A stretch of 64,000 nucleotides of DNA from Candidatus Oscillibacter excrementigallinarum (GCA_019118245.1 DWZJ01000022.1:22914-86913), one strand, 5' to 3'; shown: positions 43,636 through 52,130, counted from the stretch's first letter. The notes: generated by a model from the letters alone, not told the origin. A program made the numbers and translations.

Positions 43636-44184
43636 ATGGAAGATCAGGAACACCTGCTGCGCAATGCCATGGAACATCACGGCGCGGCCGTATACCGGCT
43701 GGCGCTGTGCCGGATGCAGAGCGTCCAGGACGCGGAGGATGTGTACCAGGACGTCTTTCTCCGGCTGCTGGACCAGAACGCCGCATCCTGGGATGAATGG
43801 GATGAAGAACACCTGCGGGCCTGGCTGCTGCGGTGCACGATGAACCGGTGCTGCGACCTGCACCGCTTCCGCCTGCGGCGGCCGGTGCTGGCCCTGGCGG
43901 ATCTGCCGGAGATGGAGGCGGAGACGGACAGCGGCGCCGCCGAGCTGTGGGACGCGGTGGCCCGTCTGCCGGAGAAGCTGCGCATCCCCATCCACCTGTA
44001 CTATGCCGAGGGATATTCCACGGAGGAGATCGCCGGGCTGCTGGACGTCCCGGCGGCCACGGTCCGCACCCGGCTCCGCCGGGCCCGGAACAAACTGCAC
44101 GACCTGCTGGGAGGAGACGACCATGAAGAAGAACGATTATCAGAATATGATGGAGCATATCCAGCCCCCCGCCGGGCTGAATGA
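43636..44184 (+). CDS. ECF-type RNA polymerase sigma factor
   Basis: A 182-residue ECF sigma factor: region 2 (AVYRLALCRMQSVQDAEDVY, then DVFLRLLD) and region 4 (LPEKLRIPIHLYYAEGYSTE, then LLDVPAATVRTRLRRARNKL). The ATG at 43636 is behind AAAGGAGG; the frame's longer start is rejected because it would include the palindrome. Its last 20 codons overlap the next gene by 62 bp, an unusually long overlap for these pairs, so the C-terminal tail may be dispensable. Confidence 0.93.
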   Translation: MEDQEHLLRNAMEHHGAAVYRLALCRMQSVQDAEDVYQDVFLRLLDQNAASWDEWDEEHLRAWLLRCTMNRCCDLHRFRLRRPVLALADLPEMEAETDSGAAELWDAVARLPEKLRIPIHLYYAEGYSTEEIAGLLDVPAATVRTRLRRARNKLHDLLGGDDHEEERLSEYDGAYPAPRRAE

Positions 44185-45496
44185 CCGGGTGCTGTCCGCC
44201 GCCCGGCGGCGGGCGGCGGAGCAAGAGCCCGCCGGACCCAAGCGCCTGGCGCCCAGGAAATGGCGGCCGGTGGTCCGGGCGGCGGTGTGCGCCGCCTGCG
44301 CCCTGGCCCTGGTGGCGGGCTCCGTGACCCTGTGGCCCATTGGCGGCGGAGAGACGGACGCCGACGGCGCGCCGGTGACGGCCCTGCCAACCTTCTCCTT
44401 CGGCCTGACGGCCTACGCCGCCGACACGGGGGAGCGCTACGAAGCCAACGCCAACGGGGGGCTGGCCTTCAGCACATCCGGCCAGGGCTCCTGGTCCGCC
44501 GAGGACGGACACTATACCGGCTGCCTGTTCCAGGTGACGGGAGAGAATATCCAGACCATTTCCCTGGCCATCGACCGGGAGGCGCTGTACCGCAGCAGGA
44601 CCCTGAGCGACCTCCCCAGGGAGGAGGTGCAAAGGTACCTGGAGGCCGAGGCCAGCGGCACGGAGTACCAGCTGCCCGGCGGTGACGAGGCGATCAACGC
44701 CATTTACAGCGACGAGGAAGAAGGGACCCTGACCCTGGATGTGGTGACAGACCTGGGGGCCAGCGTCACGGAGGACTATGACCCGGAGGCCCGCTACGGC
44801 TTCCTGATCCAGGACACCGGCGGCATCGACTGGGAGGGCGACCCCCGGACGGCCAACCAGGAGAGCATCGACCGGCTGGACGGCGCCCGGCTGACGGTGA
44901 CCGTGACCTTCACCGACGGCACGGAACAGACCAAGACCTATCAGCTGTCCACCGGCAAGCTGCGGGTGGAATATGCGGAGGACGGCACCCTGACCCTCCT
45001 GCCCCAGCTGGCCGGGGACGAGGACCCCTGGATCTACGGCGTCTACGCGGTGGATGAGGCGGCCAGCCGCTTCCTCCGGTGGCCGATGGAGGGGGCCAAC
45101 ACCATCAGCCTCTCCAACTTCTACGGCACCCGCCGGGTGCAGCCGGGCGGTAAGACCTATCAGGTCCACACCGGCATCGACATCGCCGCGCCGGAGGGCG
45201 AGGCGGTCCTGGCGGCGGCAGGCGGTACGGTGGTGGAATTCGGCTATGATGTGGAGCGGGGCAACTACCTGGTCCTGGACCACGGGGACGGCCTTACCAC
45301 CCTCTACGGCCAGTGCCGGGACTTCACGGTGGAGGAGGGCGACACCGTCCGGGCCGGGGAGATGATCGGCACCGTGGGGAAGACCGGCATGGCCACGGGG
45401 CCCCATCTCCACTTTGAGGTCCGCCAGAACGGCGAGCCCCAGAACCCGGTGGCCTATTTCGACAGCGGCGTCCGGGACACTCTGCGGATGGGCTGA
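44123..45496 (+). CDS. Anti-sigma-like membrane protein fused to an M23 metallopeptidase
   Basis: A 457-residue protein. A cytoplasmic N-terminus of about 50 residues, a membrane helix (AAVCAACALALVAGSVTLW) and a central extracytoplasmic domain resemble DUF4179-type anti-sigma proteins. The C-terminal 130 residues form an M23/LytM peptidase with the zinc motifs HTGIDIAAP and HLHFEV, which cut peptidoglycan cross-bridges. The ATG at 44123 follows GGAGGAG inside the sigma gene. Joining a sigma-binding tail to a cell-wall hydrolase suggests a sensor or effector of wall state. Confidence 0.82.
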   Translation: MKKNDYQNMMEHIQPPAGLNDRVLSAARRRAAEQEPAGPKRLAPRKWRPVVRAAVCAACALALVAGSVTLWPIGGGETDADGAPVTALPTFSFGLTAYAADTGERYEANANGGLAFSTSGQGSWSAEDGHYTGCLFQVTGENIQTISLAIDREALYRSRTLSDLPREEVQRYLEAEASGTEYQLPGGDEAINAIYSDEEEGTLTLDVVTDLGASVTEDYDPEARYGFLIQDTGGIDWEGDPRTANQESIDRLDGARLTVTVTFTDGTEQTKTYQLSTGKLRVEYAEDGTLTLLPQLAGDEDPWIYGVYAVDEAASRFLRWPMEGANTISLSNFYGTRRVQPGGKTYQVHTGIDIAAPEGEAVLAAAGGTVVEFGYDVERGNYLVLDHGDGLTTLYGQCRDFTVEEGDTVRAGEMIGTVGKTGMATGPHLHFEVRQNGEPQNPVAYFDSGVRDTLRMG

Positions 45497-45515
45497 CCCG
45501 GCGCTCAGATAAACA

Positions 45516-45550
45516 CCCGGCGCGGATCTCTCCGCGCCGGGCGCTTGTTT
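45516..45550 (+). terminator. Terminator of the third sigma operon
   Basis: An 11-bp stem (45516-45526 with 45531-45541) with a TCTC loop, then GCGCTTGTTT. The T-run is interrupted. The minus-strand carrier gene ends about 20 bp to the right. Confidence 0.75.
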
Positions 45551-45561
45551 GCAGACGGCGG

Positions 45562-46791
45562 CTAATCCTTGGCCCTCCGCCGGGCGGCGGCCCGCTCCTC
45601 CAGGCGGGAGACCGCCAGGGCGCAGGCGGCGTCGCCGGTGATGTTGACGGCGGTGCGGCCCATGTCGAAGATCCGGTCCACCCCCATCACCAGGCCGATG
45701 CCAGCCACCGGCAGGCCCACGCTCTCCAGCACCATGGTCAGCATCACCACCCCCGCGCCGGGGACGCCCGCCGTCCCGATGGAGGCCAGGGTGGCGGTGA
45801 GGACGATGGAGGCCATCTGCCCCAGGGTCAGGTCCACGCCGTAGCAGGCGGCGATGAACACGGCGCACACCCCCTGGTAGATGGCGGTGCCGTCCATGTT
45901 GAGGGTGGCCCCCAGGGGCAGGACGAAGGCGGCCACCTCCCGCCGGGCCCCCAGCCGCTCCGTACAGGCCAGGTTCAGGGGCAGGGCTCCCATGGAGGAG
46001 GCGGAGGAGAAGGCCAGGGCGATGGCCGGGAGCATCCCCCGGAAAAACGCCAATGGGCTGACGCCGCCCAGGAGCTTCACCGTGGCGGAATAGACCACCA
46101 GGGCGTGGAGCGCATAGCCCAGATAGGCGCACAGCAGCACCAGCCCCAGGCTGCCCAAAATGCGGGGGCCGTTCTCCGCCACCACCGGGACCATCAGGCA
46201 GAACACCCCCAGGGGGGACAGGCGCACCAGAAATCCCATGACCCGCATACAGACCGCGTTGACGCTCTCCGCCAGGTCCGCGGCGGGGCGGCCCCGCTCC
46301 CCGGCGGACAGGATCCCGAAGCCCAGCAGCAGGGCCGCCGCGATTACCTGGAGCATGGCCGCGTCGGCAAAGGGGGCGACGATGTTGGAGGGGAAGATGC
46401 CGACCAGGGTATCCAGGGGACTGCCCGGCTCCGGCGGCTGATAGGCGCCGCCGCTCTCCAGGTCCAGCACCGGGAACAGGCCCCGGAAGAGGCTGGCCAG
46501 GGCCAGAGCCAGCACGATGGCCCCGGCGGTGGTGAGGGTGTAGTAGACCAGCGCCTTGACGCCGATGGAGCCCACGGTCCGGATGTCCCCCAGGGAGAAC
46601 AGGCCGGAGAGGATGGAGCAGAACACCAGGGGGACCACGAGGAATTGCAGCAGGTTCAAAAAGATGGTGCCGAAAGGGGCGACCCAGCCGGCGGCCAGCT
46701 CCGGCGCGCCGGTGAGGCACAGGCCGGCCAGAATACCCAGCCCCAGAGCCAGGAAGATCTGGGCGGCCAGGGGAACGCGGCAATGGCGCAT
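45562..46791 (-). CDS. Dicarboxylate/amino acid:cation symporter (DAACS family)
   Basis: A 409-residue secondary carrier of the GltP/DctA type with eight predicted helices and two re-entrant loops. Family signatures are the Ser-rich FSSASSMGALPLNL and ATLNMDGTAIYQGV, then GIGLVMGVDRIFDMGRTAVN in the last helix. It imports glutamate, aspartate, serine or C4-dicarboxylates with Na+ or H+. The ATG at 46791 is 8 nt behind AAGGAG. Single-gene unit. Confidence 0.93.
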   Translation of the reverse strand: MRHCRVPLAAQIFLALGLGILAGLCLTGAPELAAGWVAPFGTIFLNLLQFLVVPLVFCSILSGLFSLGDIRTVGSIGVKALVYYTLTTAGAIVLALALASLFRGLFPVLDLESGGAYQPPEPGSPLDTLVGIFPSNIVAPFADAAMLQVIAAALLLGFGILSAGERGRPAADLAESVNAVCMRVMGFLVRLSPLGVFCLMVPVVAENGPRILGSLGLVLLCAYLGYALHALVVYSATVKLLGGVSPLAFFRGMLPAIALAFSSASSMGALPLNLACTERLGARREVAAFVLPLGATLNMDGTAIYQGVCAVFIAACYGVDLTLGQMASIVLTATLASIGTAGVPGAGVVMLTMVLESVGLPVAGIGLVMGVDRIFDMGRTAVNITGDAACALAVSRLEERAAARRRAKD

Positions 46792-46892
46792 GGGGACAAC
46801 TCCTTCCAGGGCCGCCCGCTGGGGCGGCGGGAATGGAGGTAGTATGTGAAAAAACCGGGGGTCCCATGTGTCCTCCGGCGGGCGCCCGCGGC

Positions 46893-46929
46893 AAAACAAG
46901 GGGGACCTCTCCTTGCGGGAGAGGTCCCC
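46893..46929 (-). terminator. Rho-independent terminator on the minus strand
   Basis: An 11-bp stem (46901-46911 with 46919-46929) with a 7-nt loop is followed on the minus strand by CTTGTTTT. It lies upstream of the carrier gene and inside the open frame of the small gene at 47104. Confidence 0.82.
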
Positions 46930-47104
46930 TTCGCCAGAGCGTGTCCGGCGGAGCCGCGCCCTCGTCCTCCGGCGTCCAGCCGTTGTCCGCCTGTTCCATT
47001 CGCAGGGCCACCCGCAGGCGGGCCTGCCGGAGGATGCGGTCGGCCTCCCGCAGGGCCTCGTCTAAAATCTCATAGGCGGCCTTGTAATCCGGTTCCTGGG
47101 GCAT
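46930..47104 (-). CDS. Small coding-like frame without a stop before its terminator
   Basis: From the ATG at 47104 (SD GAGGTG about 6 nt upstream) the frame reads MPQEPDYKAAYEILDEALRE, then a helical, Arg/Glu-rich stretch to GWTPEDEGAAPPDTLWRRG, with normal codon use for this genome. No stop codon occurs before the terminator at 46893-46929, and the frame stays open for more than 1000 further codons that are shadows of other genes. It may be a gene whose message is nonstop by design, a decayed gene, or a sequencing error. The coding region shown ends at the terminator stem. No family recognised. Confidence 0.4.
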
Positions 47105-47188
47105 TTCCATCACCTCACTGGGTATTATAGGTCTAAATCACCCTATTTTCAATAGGTCAACAGGGCATAATTTTCGTAGGTGATGACG

Positions 47189-47410
47189 ATGACGCCGATG
47201 AGAGCCCTGCGAAAGGCCAAGGGATATTCCCAGGTCAAAATGCAGATGCTGACAGGGATCGACCAGAGCGACTACTCCAAGATCGAGACCGGAAAGCGCA
47301 ATATGACCTTTGAGCAGTGCCGCCGGATCGCCCTGGCGCTGGAGACCAGCATGGACTACCTGGCCGGGCTGACGGACGAGCAGAGACCCTATCCCCCGAA
47401 AAAGAAATAG
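47189..47410 (+). CDS. XRE-family regulator (tandem copy 1)
   Basis: A 73-residue helix-turn-helix protein (MRALRKAKGYSQVKMQMLTG, then DQSDYSKIETGKRNMTFEQC). The start at 47189 is chosen by the same SD spacing (AGGTGAT plus 4 nt) that marks its neighbour. It ends PYPPKKK like the next gene, pointing to a local duplication. Targets unknown. Confidence 0.85.
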   Translation: MTPMRALRKAKGYSQVKMQMLTGIDQSDYSKIETGKRNMTFEQCRRIALALETSMDYLAGLTDEQRPYPPKKK

Positions 47411-47449
47411 GGAACGCATATCGTCAGAGGCGGCTGTGAGGTGATGCCC

Positions 47450-47671
47450 ATGTATCCGCGTATCCGGGACCTGCGGGAGGATAGCGACCGGAGCCAGACA
47501 GAGCTTGCAAAGCTGCTGGGGATGTCCCAGACAGGCTATTCCAAATATGAGACCGGGGAGAACGACGTTCCTGTGGCGATTTTGGAGAAGCTGGCGGATC
47601 TCTACCACACCAGCGTGGATTATCTGCTGGGCCGCACAGACCAGAGGAAGCCCTATCCCCCGAAAAAGTGA
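47450..47671 (+). CDS. XRE-family regulator (tandem copy 2)
   Basis: A 73-residue Cro/CI-type regulator (LREDSDRSQTELAKLLGMSQ, then TGYSKYETGENDVPVAILEK) with GAGGTGAT 4 nt before the ATG. It shares the C-terminal DYLLGRTDQRKPYPPKK pattern with copy 1, but the helix-turn-helix is quite diverged, so the two probably recognise different sites. Separated by 39 bp, likely one transcript. Confidence 0.88.
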   Translation: MYPRIRDLREDSDRSQTELAKLLGMSQTGYSKYETGENDVPVAILEKLADLYHTSVDYLLGRTDQRKPYPPKK

Positions 47672-47696
47672 GGACCGCTGCAAGGCAGCGGTCCTC
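47665..47696. terminator. Shared terminator between the XRE pair and the TRIC gene
   Basis: A perfect 12-bp stem (47670-47681 with 47685-47696) with an AAG loop. On the minus strand it is followed by CACTTTTTCG, so it ends the TRIC transcript well; on the plus strand the T-run is poor. Confidence 0.8.
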
Positions 47697-47702
47697 TGTC
47701 GT

Positions 47703-48332
47703 TCAGTCGTGGGCCCGGGGCAGATTCCACCGGAAGTGGGCGGAGAGGATGCGGATGGCGATGACCAGCCCGCCGCCGCAGAGCATGGCGGCCATCTCGC
47801 CCGCCAGGGGCCAGAGGGCCGCGCAGGCCAGGGCACCGGCCAGGGAGGCGGAGGCGTAGACATGCTTGACAAAGATGTAGGGCGTGTCCCCGGCCATCAC
47901 GTCCCGCAGCACGCCGCCGCCCACGCCGGTGACCACCCCCACGAACACCAGCAGGAACAGCGAGGGGTGGGGAGCGGCCTGATAGGCGATGCGGATGCCG
48001 GACACCGTAAAAATGCCCAGGCCTGCGGAGTCCATGGTCAGCAGCACCAGGTCATAGAGCTGCTGGTCCCACATGAGGAGCCGCCGGATCCGGGGCAGGA
48101 ACAGCACCAGGGAGGTCAGCAGGGCCACCACGGCGTAGATGGGGTCCAGAAAGGTGCTGGGCGGCGTGATGCCCAGGATCAGATCCCGGATGACACCGCC
48201 GCCCACCGCGGTGGTGAGGCCCAGGATGCAGACGCCGAAGATGTCCATGTTCTTTTTCAGGCCGGTGATGGCGCCGGAGGCGGCAAAGGCCAGGGTGCCC
48301 ACCAGCTCCAGGATCAAAAACAGCTGTTCCAT
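47703..48332 (-). CDS. Trimeric intracellular cation (TRIC) channel family protein
   Basis: A 209-residue membrane protein with seven predicted helices in two repeats, each with the glycine signature GGGVIRDLILG and GGGVLRDVMAG, formerly UPF0126/YicG. Prokaryotic TRIC proteins are K+-permeable channels. It begins 4 bp after the LysR stop in the same direction, so the two are likely co-transcribed. Confidence 0.92.
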   Translation of the reverse strand: MEQLFLILELVGTLAFAASGAITGLKKNMDIFGVCILGLTTAVGGGVIRDLILGITPPSTFLDPIYAVVALLTSLVLFLPRIRRLLMWDQQLYDLVLLTMDSAGLGIFTVSGIRIAYQAAPHPSLFLLVFVGVVTGVGGGVLRDVMAGDTPYIFVKHVYASASLAGALACAALWPLAGEMAAMLCGGGLVIAIRILSAHFRWNLPRAHD

Positions 48333-48336
48333 ACGC

Positions 48337-49224
48337 TCATTGGGCCCCCTGGCGGATCATCTCCATAAAGGCGGAGGCGGCCGCAGTGGGGGATACCTCC
48401 CGCAGGGTGCACATATCCACGCTGCGGGCGGGGATGTTGAAGTCCGTCCGCAGCTGGCGGATCTCTCCGCTGTCCAGGGCGTCCTGGACGAACTCCCGGG
48501 TCACCCCGGCCACCCCCAGGCCGATCTTGGCCAGGGACACCAGGAGGCTGCGGGAGGAGAGCTCGATCTCCGGCGTCAGGGTGATGCCGCTCTGGAGGAA
48601 ATACTGCTCCAGAAACACCCGGCTGCTGGCCTTCCGCTCCAGCAGGATCAGGGGGAAGTCCGCGATTTCCTGCCGGGTGTACACGTGGTCGAAGTCGCAG
48701 CCGTAGCCGCTGCCGGCCACGAAGATGGCGTGGGTGGCAAAGCAGGACCAGGTGGCAAGGCTGCTGTCCGACGGGGAGGAGGCGAAGGCGATGTCCACGG
48801 CGCCGGACTTCAGCATGCTCAGCACCTTGGCGCTGCGGCCGCTGACGATCTTCAGCCGGATGCCGGGGTGCTGGTGGTGGAAGGTCTCCAGATACGGCGT
48901 CAGGAAAAAGCTGGTGACCGTGTCGCTGGCACCGATGGTCAGGGTCCCCAGCAGCAGCTGCTGGGCCTGGGACAGCTTGTCCTCCCCCGTGGCCAGCAGG
49001 CCCAGGGCGCTGCGGACGTACTGGTAGAGCATCTGCCCCTCCCAGGTGAGGGAGACGCCACGGGGGCTCCGGGCGAACAGCCGGGCCTGGAGGGCGGTCT
49101 CCAGCTGCTTGATGGACTGGCTCACCGCCGACTGGGAGATGTAGAGGTTCTTCGCCGCCAGGGAGATGTTGCCGGTCTCCGCAACCTCTTTGAAGACCCG
49201 GTATAATTCCAGCTTTACCGCCAT
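48337..49224 (-). CDS. LysR family transcriptional regulator
   Basis: A 295-residue LysR regulator: winged helix at 1-60 (GNISLAAKNLYISQSAVSQS) and a periplasmic-binding-like effector domain (LLLGTLTIGASDTV...). The CysL/YtlI-like form usually responds to a small metabolite. The ATG at 49224 follows GGAGGG. It lies upstream of the TRIC gene and divergent from ymdB, so either may be its target. Confidence 0.93.
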   Translation of the reverse strand: MAVKLELYRVFKEVAETGNISLAAKNLYISQSAVSQSIKQLETALQARLFARSPRGVSLTWEGQMLYQYVRSALGLLATGEDKLSQAQQLLLGTLTIGASDTVTSFFLTPYLETFHHQHPGIRLKIVSGRSAKVLSMLKSGAVDIAFASSPSDSSLATWSCFATHAIFVAGSGYGCDFDHVYTRQEIADFPLILLERKASSRVFLEQYFLQSGITLTPEIELSSRSLLVSLAKIGLGVAGVTREFVQDALDSGEIRQLRTDFNIPARSVDMCTLREVSPTAAASAFMEMIRQGAQ

Positions 49225-49385
49225 GGGATGTCCCTCCAGCAATCAGAAATTCTAATGAATTGTAGAACCATTATAAGAGAGCGCGGGGAAAAACGCAACC
49301 GGCGGAGAAAAATTTTTCCGGGGCTTTCCAAAGGGAGGCGTTTTTGGTATACTAAAATATTAGATTTCAGAAAGGGGGGCGCGGG

Positions 49386-50159
49386 ATGGAATATCACATT
49401 CTGGCGGTGGGAGACGTGGTGATGGAGCCGGGCCTCCGCCACCTGGAGCGTCATCTGCGGTCCCTGCAGAAGTGGAAGGACATCGACTTCACCGTGGTGA
49501 ACGGGGAGAACGCCGCCGGCGTGGGGCTGACCCGAGAGCAGGCGGAGCGCATCTATGACGCCGGCGCCGACGTGGTGACCCTGGGGAACCACGCCTTCGG
49601 CAAGAGCCAGATCGCCGACTTCCTGGAGGATACCCCCTGGCTGCTGCGGCCCGCCAACTACACCGGCCGGGCCCCGGGCCGGGGCTGCGGCATCTACGAC
49701 CTGGGCGGCGTCTGCATCCGGGTGCTGAACCTGATCGGCCGGTGCGACCTGGCCTGGGGGGCGGACAACCCCTTCACCGCCGCGGACCGGCTGCTGGGGA
49801 CGGGGGAGGCGGACTTCACCCTGGTGGACTTCCACGCGGAGGCCACCAGCGAGAAGCTGGCCATGGGCTACTACCTGGACGGGCGGGTGTCCGCCCTGTG
49901 GGGGACCCACACCCATGTGCCCACCGCCGACGAGCGGGTGTGCCCCAAGGGCACGGGCTATATCACGGACCTGGGGATGACCGGCGTCATCGAGTCGGTG
50001 CTGGGCATCGACCCCCGCCAGTCGGTGGAGGGCTTCCTGGGCGGGCTGCCGGGCCGCTATCGGGCGCCGGAGGGGCCCGCCAAGCTCCAGGGCGCCATCT
50101 TCACCCTGGACAGCGCCACGGGACTGTGCACCGCTGTGGAGCGGGTCGACGTCCGCTGA
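49386..50159 (+). CDS. ymdB: YmdB-family metallophosphoesterase (TIGR00282)
   Basis: A 257-residue two-metal phosphoesterase. Metal motifs are AVGDVVMEPG, VNGENAAGG-like VVNGENAAGVG, LGNHAFGKSQ, VDFHAEATSEK and GTHTHVPTADE, in the order of Bacillus subtilis YmdB, a 2',3'-cyclic nucleotide phosphodiesterase tied to biofilm choice. It begins the cluster with the YbaK and SbcD-like genes. Confidence 0.93.
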   Translation: MEYHILAVGDVVMEPGLRHLERHLRSLQKWKDIDFTVVNGENAAGVGLTREQAERIYDAGADVVTLGNHAFGKSQIADFLEDTPWLLRPANYTGRAPGRGCGIYDLGGVCIRVLNLIGRCDLAWGADNPFTAADRLLGTGEADFTLVDFHAEATSEKLAMGYYLDGRVSALWGTHTHVPTADERVCPKGTGYITDLGMTGVIESVLGIDPRQSVEGFLGGLPGRYRAPEGPAKLQGAIFTLDSATGLCTAVERVDVR

Positions 50160-50196
50160 CAAGACCATACTTTCAGACAGAGAGGAACGAACCATC

Positions 50197-50685
50197 ATGT
50201 CCATTGAAAAAGTCAGAGCCTATTTCAAGCCCCTCGGCATCGAGGGCCGCATCCGGGAGTTCGACGTCTCCTCCGCCACGGTGGAGCTGGCAGCGGTGGC
50301 CGTGGGAGTGGAGGGCGCCCGCATCGCCAAGAGCCTCAGCTTCAAGGTGGAGGACAAGCCCATCATCATCGTGGTGGCCGGGGACGCCAAGGTGGACAAC
50401 AGCCGCTACAAGGCCCAGTTCCACACCAAGGCCAAGATGCTGACCCATGAGGAGGCCCACGAGTGGATCGGCCACGACGTGGGCGGCGTGTGCCCCTTCG
50501 CCCTGCCGGAGGATGTCAAGGTCTACCTGGACGTGTCCCTGAAGCGGTTCGAGACGGTGTTCCCCGCGGCTGGCAGCAGCAACAGCGCCGTGGAGATGAC
50601 CTGTGACGAGCTGGAGCGGTACGCCTCCAACTTCGTGGAGTGGGTGGACGTGTGCAAGGGCTGGCGGCCGGAGGAGCAGGCATGA
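50197..50685 (+). CDS. YbaK/EbsC-type aminoacyl-tRNA deacylase
   Basis: A 162-residue editing protein with the family motifs ATVELAAVAVGVEGARIAKS, the catalytic Lys in VVAGDAKVD and the GGVCPFALPEDV loop. Such proteins hydrolyse mischarged Ala- or Cys-tRNAPro. Its stop overlaps the start of the next gene (ATGA). A GAGAGGAA site precedes the ATG. Confidence 0.92.
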   Translation: MSIEKVRAYFKPLGIEGRIREFDVSSATVELAAVAVGVEGARIAKSLSFKVEDKPIIIVVAGDAKVDNSRYKAQFHTKAKMLTHEEAHEWIGHDVGGVCPFALPEDVKVYLDVSLKRFETVFPAAGSSNSAVEMTCDELERYASNFVEWVDVCKGWRPEEQA

Positions 50686-51779
50686 TCCGCTTCCTCCACG
50701 CCGCGGACTTCCACCTGGACAGCGCCTTCGGCGCCCTGCCGGACCGGCAGGCGGCGGAGCGCCGCCGGGAGAGCCGGGAGCTGCTGTTCCACTTGGCGGA
50801 CTATGTGAACAGCCATCAGATCGACCTGGTGCTGCTGGCGGGGGATCTGTTCGACAGCGCCAGTCCCTTCCGGGAGACGGGGGAGCAGCTCTCCGCCGCC
50901 CTGGGCCGGATGGAGGCCCGGGTGTTCATCGCCCCCGGCAACCACGACTGGTACGGCCCCGGAAGCCCCTGGGAGACGGTGGATTGGCCAGAGAACGTCC
51001 ATGTGTTCCGGGAGAATGCCCTGACGGCGGCGGAGGTGCCGGAGCTGGGGCTGGTGGTCCACGGGGCGGCGTTTACCGGGCCGGACCAGCCGGAGAGCCT
51101 GCTGGCGGGCTTCACCGCCCCGGCGGACGGGAAGATCCACATCGGTCTGCTCCACGGGGAGCTGGACGGGGCGGAGGGGCGGTACGATCCCCTCCGGCGG
51201 GAGGAGGCCGCGGCCAGCGGCCTTGCGTATCTGGCCCTGGGCCACGTCCACAAGCGGACGGAGCCCCTGACGCTGGGGCGGACCGTCTGCGCCTGGCCCG
51301 GCTGCCCGGAGGGCCGGGGCTTTGACGAGCTGGGGGAAAAGGGCTTTTACCAGGGGACCATTTCTGATGACAGCCAGGTCTCCCTGACCTTCGTGCCCTT
51401 TGCCCGGCACCGGTATGAGATCTTGGAGGTGGACGTCACTGGAAAGGACCCCCGCGCCGCGGTGGAGGCGGCCCTGCCGCCGGACACAGCGGGGGACCTG
51501 TACCGCATCCTCCTGACCGGCGAGACCGGGGAGGGCGGCGCCGGTGCGGCGGGGCTGCAGGAGGCCCTGGCAGACCGGTTTTACGCCCTGGAGGTCCGGG
51601 ACCAAACCCGCATAGCGGAGGACCTGTGGCGGCGGGCGGAGGAGGACTCCCTGCGGGGATTGTTCCTCCGGGAGCTGCTGGCCCGCCGGGAGGCGGCGGA
51701 GGACGAGGCCGCCCGGGCGGAGATCGACCTGGCCGCCCGGTTCGGCCTGGCGGCCCTGGACCACCGGGACCTGGGCTGA
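50682..51779 (+). CDS. SbcD/YhaO-like DNA repair metallophosphoesterase
   Basis: A 365-residue protein with the calcineurin-like phosphodiesterase motifs HAADFHLDS, LLAGDLFDS, APGNHDWYG and LLHGELD, GHVHKR, as in SbcD and B. subtilis YhaO. A C-terminal region of about 100 residues is Ala/Glu/Arg-rich. The ATG overlaps the YbaK stop; the upstream in-frame start is rejected. The usual SMC-like partner (SbcC/YhaN) is not the next gene. Confidence 0.88.
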   Translation: MIRFLHAADFHLDSAFGALPDRQAAERRRESRELLFHLADYVNSHQIDLVLLAGDLFDSASPFRETGEQLSAALGRMEARVFIAPGNHDWYGPGSPWETVDWPENVHVFRENALTAAEVPELGLVVHGAAFTGPDQPESLLAGFTAPADGKIHIGLLHGELDGAEGRYDPLRREEAAASGLAYLALGHVHKRTEPLTLGRTVCAWPGCPEGRGFDELGEKGFYQGTISDDSQVSLTFVPFARHRYEILEVDVTGKDPRAAVEAALPPDTAGDLYRILLTGETGEGGAGAAGLQEALADRFYALEVRDQTRIAEDLWRRAEEDSLRGLFLRELLARREAAEDEAARAEIDLAARFGLAALDHRDLG

Positions 51780-51836
51780 TCGGGCGGCGGCGCTTTGCGG
51801 CGCCCTGCTTGGCCGGAAAAAGCCAGAGTTCCCCAC

Positions 51837-51865
51837 TTGACAAGGGAAAATCACCGTGCTATATT
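51837..51865 (+). promoter_or_regulatory. Strong promoter of the thrS leader
   Basis: TTGACA (51837-51842), a 17-bp spacer and TATATT (51860-51865) match the housekeeping consensus almost fully. The predicted start is near 51872, directly before the T-box leader. Confidence 0.85.
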
Positions 51866-51871
51866 TGGTTT

Positions 51872-52130
51872 TGTTGAGAAAAAGGCATTGAAAAGGACGC
51901 TGTCCGGGCAAGGCAGCAGAGAGGGGCCGCCGCGGCTGCAAGCGGCCCTGGTCAGGGCCCGGGGCACAGCCACCGCCTTGGAGCCGCCCACCGATATGTA
52001 GGCTGGGACGGGACCTCCCGTTACAGAGGACACGAGCGGCATCCGGCAAGACCGGATGCAAGCAGGGTGGAACCGTGGAATACGACTTCGTATCCCACCC
52101 CTGATCATTCAGGGGTGGGATTTTTATTTT
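51872..52130 (+). promoter_or_regulatory. T-box riboswitch of thrS
   Basis: The leader of about 260 nt ends with the T-box sequence AGGGTGGAACCGTG (52064-52077), the antiterminator region, and a terminator (13-bp stem 52092-52104 with 52109-52121, then TTTTT). A small hairpin (ATCCGG/CCGGAT) lies at 52040-52058. Uncharged tRNAThr should pair with the specifier and let transcription pass. An ACC triplet at 51990-51992, followed by G, is a possible threonine specifier, not proven by folding. It fills the 396-bp gap before thrS. Confidence 0.9.

Noticed and set aside
43478..46900. The remainder of the 1211-residue minus frame below the nonstop small gene
   Set aside because: Shadow of the DAACS carrier and sigma/M23 genes. 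Only the first 60 codons look coded.
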